From CAYNST01 sp964434105 (lineage in GTDB: Bacteria; Pseudomonadota; Gammaproteobacteria; Pseudomonadales; Cellvibrionaceae), in contig CAYSTJ010000019.1 in NCBI GenBank assembly GCA_964434105.1, forward strand, positions 3,466-67,465: DNA of 64,000 nucleotides. Direction: 5' to 3'. Each line of letters starts with the position of its first letter. The first letter of the stretch is position 1. The notes beneath the pieces were generated by a model that did not search any database, was not told the DNA's origin, and saw nothing but the letters and a program-made list of their open reading frames with translations. Positions 7,682-14,907 of this stretch are shown piece by piece. The position numbers and the translations under genes are program-made.

Positions 7682-8865
7682 GCCTGATCCCATAACGTCC
7701 GAATTTCGAGATTACGGGCGATCAGATCACACCGAACCTGAACCGATTTTGCGGTGTACAGCCGGTCCTCCGGCGTATTTTTCACGTAATCCAGTAACTG
7801 GTCAATCGTCGACGTTGCGACGTGCATACGGGTGTCGGATGAGGCATAGTAAATGAATACGTCGCCTTGCTCGTTGACGGTCCACCCGTTGCAAAACACA
7901 ACGTTGGAAACGTCCCCCACCCGCTCTTGTCCTTCAGGCGCAATAAAGTGGCCTCCTGGCCTGTGAGTCACCACCCATGGCCTGTCCAGCGCCGTCATAA
8001 ACATATACAGCACGTAGCGTAGGCCGGCCGCGGTATTCCGTACCCCATGAGCAAGGTGCAACCAGCCGTCTTTTGTCTTGAGTGGCGCCGGCCCCTGACC
8101 GTTTTTCAGCTCCTTAACCGTATGGTAAACCTTCGTGTCGACGATAGTTTCTTCTTTCAGTTCGGCGCTTGTCATATCGGCGGTCAACCCCCATCCAATG
8201 CCGCCCCCGCTCCCAACACTTATGAATCCGTCCTGCGGACGCGTATACAGACCGTACTGCCCGTCTATAAATTCAGGATGCAGAACTACGTTGCGCTGTT
8301 GTCCCGATCGGGTTACCAGGTCGGGCAAACGTTCCCAGCTAATCAGATCGCGTGTGCGGGCTATACCACACTGCGCCTCAGCAGCTGACGTATTACCCGC
8401 CTGATGAAGGTCTTTTCTTTCCGTACAGAACAGGCCATAGATGTACCCGTCCTGGTGATCCGTAAGCCTCATATCATATATATTTGTGTCCGGGCGATCC
8501 GTTTCCGGCATTGTTATCGGATAATCGCGGAACTGGAACCGGTCAACCCCTGAATCGCTTTCGGCTACCGCGAAAAATGATTTTCGGTCAGCACCCTCCA
8601 CTCGCACAACCAACACATGCTTTCCGCCTCTATAGATGGCGCCGGCATTAAAGGTAGCGTTAATCCCCTGACGCTCCATAAGCCAGGGATTGGCGGTAGC
8701 ATCAAGGTCATATTTCCAGAAAACCGGCACGTGGCGGGCTGTTATGACGGGGTTGATCCAACGTTCGTAGATACCATTGCCAAGCGGTTCTTTGGTATTT
8801 TTCCTGCTGATTAGTGCTTCGTATTCTTCTTTCAGGGCCTTCAATCGGGTTTTGAAATGCGACAT
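7678..8865 (-). CDS. 4-O-beta-D-mannosyl-D-glucose phosphorylase, GH130
   Basis: Cleaves mannosyl-glucose with phosphate to mannose-1-phosphate and glucose in the cytoplasm. The frame is open to 8880, but the second Met at 8865 aligns with family starts (MSxFxxRLxxL..YExLIxRKN) and has GGGA upstream; it gives 395 residues. The catalytic Asp in TNIYDMRLTD is then residue 131, the same number as in the characterised Bacteroides enzyme as I recall it. NPVITARHVP, YDMRLTDHQDGYIYG and ERLPDL are GH130_1-like blocks. It is the first gene of the minus-strand unit and is followed by the epimerase with a 4-base overlap. The LacI-type operator candidate lies about 170 bases upstream of its start. Confidence 0.9.
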   Translation of the reverse strand: MSHFKTRLKALKEEYEALISRKNTKEPLGNGIYERWINPVITARHVPVFWKYDLDATANPWLMERQGINATFNAGAIYRGGKHVLVVRVEGADRKSFFAVAESDSGVDRFQFRDYPITMPETDRPDTNIYDMRLTDHQDGYIYGLFCTERKDLHQAGNTSAAEAQCGIARTRDLISWERLPDLVTRSGQQRNVVLHPEFIDGQYGLYTRPQDGFISVGSGGGIGWGLTADMTSAELKEETIVDTKVYHTVKELKNGQGPAPLKTKDGWLHLAHGVRNTAAGLRYVLYMFMTALDRPWVVTHRPGGHFIAPEGQERVGDVSNVVFCNGWTVNEQGDVFIYYASSDTRMHVATSTIDQLLDYVKNTPEDRLYTAKSVQVRCDLIARNLEIRTLWDQA

Positions 8866-9309
8866 TAAAACGGGTCCCATGCAAAGGAATTAAAACGGGT
8901 TTGTACCGTGAACGTTGCCGCTGAACTGGTTGTCCCTGTTCGCTCGGCCATCTGTTTCCGGTATAGGATCGGCGGGCCGGCCGGGTCACCTCGGTTCCAT
9001 CATTCACAGCGTACTTGCGGAGATATCAAAAGTAACCGGTTACAAAGCACTTTTCCAGCTTTTCTTGTCAGGTTTTTCAGGCATCCACCTGCTAACTACA
9101 GGATCACCACCAGAATACAACCACAAAATTGGCAAAACATGGCCCATCAGTCAGCGGGGGTCGCAGGCGGGTTGAACCAGGAATGTTCGATGCCCGGCTG
9201 CCTCCAAAGACCGAGACGTTTGATTCCAATAATTAAAAAGACTGGTCGACCGCGATTGTATGGTGTAGATTCAGGCTCCCTGCACATACAGACATTCAAC
9301 AAGGTTCAA
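8866..9309. other. Divergent control region between GH130 and lacI-type gene
   Basis: 444 bases without a credible gene. The frame of the regulator is open back to 8908, but the residues before 9310 resemble no LacI protein, so I treat it as non-coding. It holds the palindrome GTAACCGGTTAC at 9032-9043. I could not fix promoter hexamers for either direction with confidence. Confidence 0.6.
9032..9043. promoter_or_regulatory. LacI-family operator candidate
   Basis: GTAACCGGTTAC is a perfect 12 bp palindrome with the central CG step that LacI-family dimers require (leucine-wedge insertion). It lies in the divergent region between the GH130 gene and the LacI-type regulator gene, closer to the former's upstream side. 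It is the only such palindrome I found in the locus; ACAAACCGGCTCACA before the esterase shares its core. Binding by this regulator is inference from position and symmetry. Confidence 0.65.
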
Positions 9310-10305
9310 ATGTCCAATATTCGCGATGTTGCGAAAGCCGCGGGAGTTTCCGTTGCTACTGTCTCCCGAGCGCTCTCCAGCCCTGAAAAAGTTTCAGAAT
9401 CTGCATTGCAGAAAGTCCATGAGGCCATACGGGACATCGGTTACCGCCCCAACCTGTTGGCGCGCAGTTTTCGTTCCGCCCGATCATACTCCATCGTCGT
9501 GCTGGTGCCGGACATCACCAACCCGTTTTTTGCCCAGGTCATCCAGGCCATTGAGGACCGGGCCCAAAAAGCCGGTTATGCCGTGCTATTGGGGGATACA
9601 CGCGAGCTGTCAAAGCGTGAACAGGAATACGTCAGCCGCGTCGAAACCCGCCTGGCTGATGGCGTAATACAGCTTCGGCCACATTCTATGAGTATGAATG
9701 AACTGAATATCCCCTGGGTTAATGCCTGCGGCTGCGAGAGCACCTCCGGGCCATCTGTACGCATAGACAATATTGGATCCGCGCAGAAAATTACCGATCA
9801 CCTCATTGAACTCGGACATCGACGCATTGCGGTGATTGCAGGCCTGAAGGACAATCCGCACAGTATCGAGCGGCTGGCGGGCTATAAGGCGAGCCTGCAT
9901 AATGCCGGCATTCGCTTCGATCCGGACCTTGTCGTTGACGGGGACTTTACACTCTGGTCGGGCCAACAGTTGACGCACGCGCTTATCAAGCGTGAACCGC
10001 GGCCGACTGCTGTATTCTGCATGAGTGACCAAATGGCCATTGGGGCCATCCAGGCCATCAAGGCTGCCGGGCTTGGCGTGCCTGATGATCTTTCTATCGC
10101 GGGGTTCGATGATATTCAATTCGCCCGATACTGGGAGCCACAGATAACGACAATAGCCCAGCCAGCTGAACAGCTGGGTATCCAATCTGTTGAACTTCTG
10201 CTACGAATTATTGAAGGTGGCGAGGATTTGAGCCAGGTTGAAATCGTGCTGCCAACTGAATTTGTTGCGCGTGACAGCACCGCCCCGCCCCCGGCTTCGG
10301 TCTAA
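9310..10305 (+). CDS. LacI-family transcriptional regulator of the mannan locus
   Basis: Probably represses the mannan genes until a mannan-derived sugar binds. It has 331 residues from ATG at 9310 (AAGG 5 bases upstream). The N-terminal helix-turn-helix NIRDVAKAAGVSVATVSRAL and hinge region YRPNLLARSF are textbook LacI. The periplasmic-binding-protein-like core includes VPDITNPFFAQVIQAIE, GHRRIAVIAG and DDLSIAGFDDIQFARYW (about residue 265). It is transcribed away from the GH130-epimerase unit and converges on the second AGE-family gene, whose stop codon overlaps its own. The effector is unknown; mannobiose or mannosylglucose are reasonable guesses. Confidence 0.9.
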   Translation: MSNIRDVAKAAGVSVATVSRALSSPEKVSESALQKVHEAIRDIGYRPNLLARSFRSARSYSIVVLVPDITNPFFAQVIQAIEDRAQKAGYAVLLGDTRELSKREQEYVSRVETRLADGVIQLRPHSMSMNELNIPWVNACGCESTSGPSVRIDNIGSAQKITDHLIELGHRRIAVIAGLKDNPHSIERLAGYKASLHNAGIRFDPDLVVDGDFTLWSGQQLTHALIKREPRPTAVFCMSDQMAIGAIQAIKAAGLGVPDDLSIAGFDDIQFARYWEPQITTIAQPAEQLGIQSVELLLRIIEGGEDLSQVEIVLPTEFVARDSTAPPPASV

Positions 10306-11477
10306 TCCTGATTCCCGAGTTGCGCGGGATTTATCGGTAGCCGCGACTCCAGAACGTCGCCCATATCAATCGCCAGATTGACAATGTGGTGCAGGTTACC
10401 CGCGTAGCTTCGTTTATCAAGGGGCTTTAGCCGGGCGTCAACGCTGTCGGAGACTGTGCCAGGTACACCGGGATCAAGGAAGACGGCGAAAAGCTGGTCT
10501 ATTGAAGAAAGCAATATTGGCAACGCCAGGGTATTGCCGTTTACCGCCTCCATGAGGCTGGCTCGAGACAGCTGGATCAATGATGAGCACGGAAATACCG
10601 CATCTGTCGCCGTTCTCACGAATATTCTTTCCGGTACCAGTCCGGACGCCCCCTCACCCCGGATGGCCTGCATCAGATTTTGGTATATTTCATTTGCTGT
10701 TACCCGCAACTTTGCGTCAATATCGGAAACCTGATGCAATAAAGTAATGAGTGACAGGATATCTGCGGGGCGTACTTCGGGGTTTTGCGGGTCGGGCGAC
10801 CAATCCGTGCGGCGCAGTTCGGCCAGTGACTGCAGGTTGCCCCTATAGATTTCGTTATGCAGCAAATCGAAAAAGTCCGTTGCACAAATAAGCCATTTAT
10901 TTTTTCCCGAACAGCGATAAATAAAGAGAAATGCATCACACAGAGATATCTGCGTGCTGAGTCGCAGATGTGCCTGTGCAGCACTTCTATCCACCAGCCC
11001 TCCAGCCGGATGTTTATATTCCTTTTCCAGCCATTCGAAAATATTGTAGCTACGTCGCAGTTCTGATCCGTCCCGGTATGCATACCAGGCAGCGGCACTG
11101 CTTGTCATGAACGCGGCGTGGTCCACCGCATGATAACTCGGATCAGCAATGTTCAGCGTATTGTCCAGTTTGTGAACAAAACCATCGCTACGGCACAATG
11201 ATGTACCCAGCAGGCTTGCAGTAGCGGTCATCTTTTCGACGTCGGGCTGCATTCCCTGAAGCCAACCTTTTGATTCCGCAAGGGAAAAAGCGTTTATCTG
11301 CTGAGCCTGCACGGCGAGGCTACGGTCCGAATCCCTATCGGGGGAACCATCAGCGTACAGGTATTCATAGGCAAAACCCCGCGCCCGGTCGAGCCCGTTG
11401 CCACTCCAAAGCGGCAAGGCGCTCTCTACCAGCCAGCCTACCAGCCGATCATGTGATTTAACTAATAGCTCTCTCAT
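10302..11477 (-). CDS. Divergent AGE-superfamily (N-acylglucosamine 2-epimerase-like) protein
   Basis: Probably a sugar isomerase or epimerase acting on mannose or a related product; activity is not predictable. I chose ATG at 11477 (391 residues), because MRELLVKSHDRLVGWLVESALPLW fits the usual AGE N-terminus; the open frame extends to a TTG at 11555. Family features: RGFAYEYLYADGSP, GFVHKLDNTLN, YHAVDHAAFMTSSAAAWYAY, QAHLRLSTQISLCDAFLFIY and YAGNLHHIVNLA. The NxHxH motif of true disaccharide epimerases is replaced by QAHLR, so one expected His is missing and the protein is distant from the epimerase at 6458. It resembles mannose-isomerase/YihS-type members more. Its stop overlaps that of the LacI gene. 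Confidence 0.72.
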   Translation of the reverse strand: MRELLVKSHDRLVGWLVESALPLWSGNGLDRARGFAYEYLYADGSPDRDSDRSLAVQAQQINAFSLAESKGWLQGMQPDVEKMTATASLLGTSLCRSDGFVHKLDNTLNIADPSYHAVDHAAFMTSSAAAWYAYRDGSELRRSYNIFEWLEKEYKHPAGGLVDRSAAQAHLRLSTQISLCDAFLFIYRCSGKNKWLICATDFFDLLHNEIYRGNLQSLAELRRTDWSPDPQNPEVRPADILSLITLLHQVSDIDAKLRVTANEIYQNLMQAIRGEGASGLVPERIFVRTATDAVFPCSSLIQLSRASLMEAVNGNTLALPILLSSIDQLFAVFLDPGVPGTVSDSVDARLKPLDKRSYAGNLHHIVNLAIDMGDVLESRLPINPAQLGNQD

Positions 11478-11655
11478 CCATTGGGTCTCAACGCTAATCC
11501 TGATGACGCTATCTGGGATGCCCCCCGGGGGGGTATCTCCACTCAATGTTACCAACTACGGTTCAAAGATAGGCGGTAATACGTATAAAAATAGTTAAAA
11601 AATAGGGATTCGCAGCATGGACCGAACCAATCCCCGGGGCAACCGTTAAATGGGT

Positions 11656-11684
11656 TTGCCAAATCGAAAAAAAATGTTCATAAT
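11656..11684 (+). promoter_or_regulatory. Sigma-70 promoter of tRNA-Pro
   Basis: TTGCCA (11656-11661) and CATAAT (11679-11684) are separated by exactly 17 bases; each differs from consensus at one position. The start site would fall near 11691, after the GC-rich stretch CGGCGCC typical of the discriminator of stable-RNA promoters, and the mature tRNA begins at 11702. Confidence 0.75.
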
Positions 11685-11701
11685 TCGGCGCCTTACAGGC
11701 T

Positions 11702-11778
11702 CGGAGAGTAGCTCAGTCTGGTAGAGCACTGCCTTCGGGAGGCAGGGGTCGCAGGTTCGAATCCTGTTTCTCCGACCA
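11702..11778 (+). tRNA. tRNA-Pro(CGG)
   Basis: 77 bases with the CCA end encoded. The acceptor stem is CGGAGAG against TTCTCCG (one G-T pair), and the anticodon arm CTGCC-TTCGGGA-GGCAG gives anticodon CGG. The T arm GCAGGTTCGAATCCTGT is standard. It is close in sequence to the enterobacterial proline tRNA for CCG. It converges on trmH, a tRNA methyltransferase gene, 125 bases away. Confidence 0.97.
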
Positions 11779-11903
11779 ACTTCACATTCCCGCAGCGTTC
11801 AGGTCCATTGAATCCATCAATATCTGGCCGAATGCCCCAGTCATACCCACACTGAATCAACGTATTCGGGTCTCCGGGGCTGAACCATAACATAGATTCA
11901 GGC

Positions 11904-12596
11904 TCAACCTGCCTGCTCCAGGCGTTGCACCCGACGATACCAGCTGGCAGGCTCGATGATCTCGCCATCCTCACCCACGTCAGGGTACGAAATGCCTCGA
12001 CCGTCACAGTAATCAGCAATCGCCGGGTGAGCCCATTGAAAAAATCGCTGCCTGTAAGCAGCGTCGGGCAGGCGCCTTTGGGAGTACATCCCGGCACGAG
12101 TGCGTTGATACTGCGCCTCAGCCAGAATAATCGCGCAGGCTACCGATACATTATAGGATTCCACCATGCCGACCATCGGGATGCCGACCCGATAATCGGC
12201 TGATTGCAGGGCCGCCATACTTGCGCCGTCTCTTTCGGATCCCAGCACCAGCACAGTCGGTCGGGTATAGTCCGGGACCCGGTAATCACACACATCCGCG
12301 CCCAGGCCCGTCACCAGAATCTGAAATCCCTGCTGTCGGTAAAGTGTCAGCGGCTCTTCCACCCGATCATAAAGCTTGATTTCCACCCATTTCTGAGTGC
12401 CCAGGGCGGTCCCCCGGAAAGGCCGATACCCCTCTGTCGGTCGCACACAATGCACGGTATCAATACCGACGGCATCACAGGTCCGCAGCATCGCAGCGAT
12501 ATTTCTACCTTTATGGACCTCGTCCGCAATCACGGTCAAATCCGGCTGTCGCCGATCCAGGACTGCTCGAATTCTTTGTAAACGTTCTGGTGTCAC
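11904..12596 (-). CDS. trmH: tRNA (guanosine-18-2'-O)-methyltransferase TrmH
   Basis: Methylates the ribose of G18 in the D loop of tRNAs with SAM; a SPOUT (knotted) enzyme acting in the cytoplasm. It has 230 residues, the E. coli size. The three SPOUT motifs are clear: VHKGRNIAAMLRTCDAVG (near residue 30, with the catalytic Arg), VLVLGSERDGAS (near 117) and IPMVGMVESYNVSVACAI (near 140). The start is GTG at 12596 with GAGG 8 bases upstream. It is divergent from the DAHP synthase gene. Confidence 0.94.
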   Translation of the reverse strand: MTPERLQRIRAVLDRRQPDLTVIADEVHKGRNIAAMLRTCDAVGIDTVHCVRPTEGYRPFRGTALGTQKWVEIKLYDRVEEPLTLYRQQGFQILVTGLGADVCDYRVPDYTRPTVLVLGSERDGASMAALQSADYRVGIPMVGMVESYNVSVACAIILAEAQYQRTRAGMYSQRRLPDAAYRQRFFQWAHPAIADYCDGRGISYPDVGEDGEIIEPASWYRRVQRLEQAG

Positions 12597-12702
12597 ACTG
12601 CTGCCTCAGACAGGTTGGCCGATAAAAAGGCGGTTATTGTAACGATTCACGTCTCCGCTAAACAAATCAATCGCTTCCATTGCAAATGGTTAACGGACAA
12701 TT

Positions 12703-12720
12703 TGCAGTGAATCCTTTACA
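12703..12720 (+). promoter_or_regulatory. Possible TyrR/PhhR-type box upstream of DAHP synthase
   Basis: TGCAGTGAATCCTTTACA has the right half (TTTACA) and overall TG...CA spacing of a TyrR box (TGTAAA-N6-TTTACA), but its left half matches at only three of six bases. The same stretch belongs to a larger inverted repeat, TGCAAAT (12681-12687) and ATTTGCA (12700-12706). The site ends 25 bases before the first ATG. TyrR control of DAHP synthase genes is known in enterobacteria; here it is only a suggestion. Confidence 0.25.
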
Positions 12721-12744
12721 ATTGTCTTTTATCATCAATACAGA

Positions 12745-13836
12745 ATGACAGCGGTTATGACAAACGAATTGAACATCGAAAACCTGAACATCGTGTCGCA
12801 GGAAATTCTGATAACCCCTTCCCGGTTGAAAGCAGAATTACCGGTCTCTGACCGGGCTTTTGAAACAGTTATCAGCGGACGCAATGCAATACGCAGGATC
12901 CTGGATCGCGAAGACCACCGACTCATCGTTGTAATCGGCCCCTGCTCGATCCACGACACTGAAGCTGCCATGGATTATGCCCGCCGCCTGAAGGCTCTCG
13001 CCGAAGAGCTTTCGGACACACTCCTGATTGTCATGCGCGTCTATTTCGAGAAACCACGCACGACAGTGGGCTGGAAAGGGCTGATCAATGATCCTTTTCT
13101 TAACGACTCGTTCAAGATTGAAGAAGGACTGCATGTCGGACGCAAGCTGCTTCTGGATATCGCCGAACTGGGGCTGCCCGCCGCGACCGAAGCGCTCGAC
13201 CCGATATCGCCACAATACCTGCAGGATCTAATCTCCTGGTCGGCAATTGGCGCCAGGACCACCGAGTCGCAAACCCACAGGGAAATGGCCAGTGGGCTAT
13301 CGACGGCTGTCGGCTTCAAGAACGGCACTGATGGCGGTATGGCGGTAGCGATCAATGCACTGCAATCAGTCTCCAGCCCCCATCGATTTCTGGGGATAAA
13401 TGGCGAGGGGCAGGTTGCCATCACCCATACACGCGGAAACGGGTACGGACACGTGGTTCTGCGAGGCGGCAACGGCAAGCCGAACTATGATTCTGTCAGT
13501 GTTGCCATGTGCGAGAAGGAATTGAGGGGCGCTGGTGTCGCCAACAACATCATGGTTGACTGCAGCCACGCAAACTCGAACAAGAGCCATGATCTGCAAC
13601 CACTGGTGATGGATAACGTGGCCAATCAGATTCTTGAAGGCAACCGCTCGATCATTGGCATTATGGTGGAAAGCAACATCGGGGCGGGCAATCAGAAAAT
13701 CCCTGCCGATCTGAAGGATCTGAAGTATGGTGTCTCCGTCACCGATGCCTGCATCGACTGGCCTACCACCGAGCGGGCCTTGCGGTCCATGCGGGACAAA
13801 ATCCGGTCGATCCTCCCTGTACGCGGGCCGGCGTGA
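12745..13836 (+). CDS. aroG: 3-deoxy-7-phosphoheptulonate (DAHP) synthase, class I
   Basis: Condenses phosphoenolpyruvate and erythrose-4-phosphate, the first step of the shikimate pathway. It has 363 residues; ATG at 12745 and a second in-frame ATG at 12757 are both possible and neither has a strong ribosome site. Family motifs are VVIGPCSIHD (metal Cys near residue 66), VYFEKPRTTVGWKGLINDP, SWSAIGARTTESQ, VGFKNGTDG, MVDCSHANSNK and GIMVESN. This is the feedback-regulated AroAI-alpha type; whether it is the Phe-, Tyr- or Trp-sensitive isoform cannot be settled, so the symbol is provisional. Confidence 0.9.
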   Translation: MTAVMTNELNIENLNIVSQEILITPSRLKAELPVSDRAFETVISGRNAIRRILDREDHRLIVVIGPCSIHDTEAAMDYARRLKALAEELSDTLLIVMRVYFEKPRTTVGWKGLINDPFLNDSFKIEEGLHVGRKLLLDIAELGLPAATEALDPISPQYLQDLISWSAIGARTTESQTHREMASGLSTAVGFKNGTDGGMAVAINALQSVSSPHRFLGINGEGQVAITHTRGNGYGHVVLRGGNGKPNYDSVSVAMCEKELRGAGVANNIMVDCSHANSNKSHDLQPLVMDNVANQILEGNRSIIGIMVESNIGAGNQKIPADLKDLKYGVSVTDACIDWPTTERALRSMRDKIRSILPVRGPA

Positions 13837-13949
13837 CAGATACGCCGGTTAGAGGCGGGCAAACTCCGCCTGCATCTTGGAACACAGCGGGATGATTATC
13901 CAGATCAACCCGCTGGCTGCGTGCAGTCGCCCTATTGCGGGGCGATGAT

Positions 13950-14558
13950 TTATGAGTAAAAGGCGTGAGTTGTATCGCTGTGGTCTGTCATATCGCGTAC
14001 GCCGGCTAACTCCGGGATTTTCTCTCTGAGCGTTTTCTCGACGCCTTCCTTCAGCGTTAGATCCACCGCACTGCACCCCTGGCAACCACCACCAAACTTC
14101 AAGACGGCGAAACCATCCTCCGTGACCTCAATGAGGCTAACGTTACCACCATGCGATGCCAGCCCTGGATTGATATCGTTGAAAAGCACATAATTGATCT
14201 TGTCTTCCACCGGGCTGTCGTCCGAAATCTTCGGCATCTTCGAGTTAGGCGCCCGGATAGTCAGCTGACCGCCCATACGATCCGGTGAATAGTCGACTTT
14301 GGCGTCTTCAAGAAACGGAATGCTCTTGCCTTCGAACCAGGCGTCGAAACCGTTCAGCGGTACACGAACATCATCATCTTTCTCTTCACCCGGACGCAGG
14401 TAGGCTATACAGGTCTCCGCCTGGGGAGTCCCTGGTGAGGAAACAAACATCCGAATGCCTATGCCTTCACAGTCCTGCTTGGCAAGCAGGTCATTCAAAT
14501 AGCTTTGCGCGGACTCGGTAATAACGACATTGGGTTCAATTGACTGGGTATCGGACAT
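13950..14558 (-). CDS. nfuA: Fe-S cluster carrier NfuA
   Basis: Carries and delivers [4Fe-4S] clusters to target proteins. It has 202 residues from ATG at 14558, preceded by GGAAG; the TTG at 14570 in the same frame is a poorer choice. The N-terminal degenerate A-type domain (VVITESAQSYLNDLLAKQ) has lost its cluster cysteines, as in other NfuA proteins, and the C-terminal Nfu domain has the CxxC motif in FGGGCQGCSAVD. Its upstream region is shared with metH and contains MITE-like copy B, 57 bases from the start codon. Confidence 0.95.
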   Translation of the reverse strand: MSDTQSIEPNVVITESAQSYLNDLLAKQDCEGIGIRMFVSSPGTPQAETCIAYLRPGEEKDDDVRVPLNGFDAWFEGKSIPFLEDAKVDYSPDRMGGQLTIRAPNSKMPKISDDSPVEDKINYVLFNDINPGLASHGGNVSLIEVTEDGFAVLKFGGGCQGCSAVDLTLKEGVEKTLREKIPELAGVRDMTDHSDTTHAFYS

Positions 14559-14614
14559 ACAGGCTTCCAAAATAGTTGTAGATCAGGGGCTTACAGGCAA
14601 GGCAGCTCAGAATT

Positions 14615-14755
14615 GTAACTATTCAGTTCACGCCCCGATTTGCCCATGGCTGCGTTAAAAAATGGTCCTTTACACAAGTAAACTCACATTTTTCACCTTG
14701 CTCTGAACAACGCTGGATGCGATCTGAACCGTTACGCAAAGAGCTGAATAGTTAC
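14615..14755 (+). mobile_element. MITE-like element, copy B (short form)
   Basis: 141 bp. The ends are GTAACTATTCAG (14615-14626) and CTGAATAGTTAC (14744-14755), perfect 12 bp inverted repeats. CTCAGAAT occurs immediately outside both ends (14606-14613 and 14756-14763), an 8 bp direct repeat consistent with target duplication. Compared with copies A and C it lacks about 70 bp of hairpin-rich middle between AATGGTC and AAACTCACATTTTTC. It lies in the divergent nfuA/metH regulatory region. Confidence 0.85.
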
Positions 14756-14907
14756 CTCAGAATATCAATTAAATCGCAGCCGCACCTAATCCCGAGTAAT
14801 TTACTCAGGTATTCTAGCGGAATACACTGTCTTTGCAAACCGCTAAATAGATGTGCGATCTGTTACAATTGCACCTGCATCAAAATATTTTGATATAGGT
14901 TTGCGAA
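14756..14907 (+). promoter_or_regulatory. metH: metH leader with several inverted repeats
   Basis: Three dyads lie between the element and the metH ATG: GAGTAA/TTACTC (14794-14806), GTATTC/GAATAC (14809-14825), and a perfect 16-base palindrome ATCAAAATATTTTGAT (14879-14894) that ends 13 bases before the start codon. None matches MetJ (AGACGTCT) or MetR (TGAA-N5-TTCA) boxes, and I see no cobalamin riboswitch box. The last palindrome could be an operator or a hairpin limiting ribosome access. Confidence 0.45.

Noticed and set aside
8908..9309. N-terminal extension of the LacI-type regulator by 134 residues
   Set aside because: The frame is open, but these residues match no LacI protein, and MSNIRDVAKAAG at 9310 with AAGG upstream is the canonical start. 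The region also carries the operator palindrome.
14756..14907. Cobalamin riboswitch upstream of metH
   Set aside because: No B12-box-like sequence and the leader is too short; only palindromes were seen.
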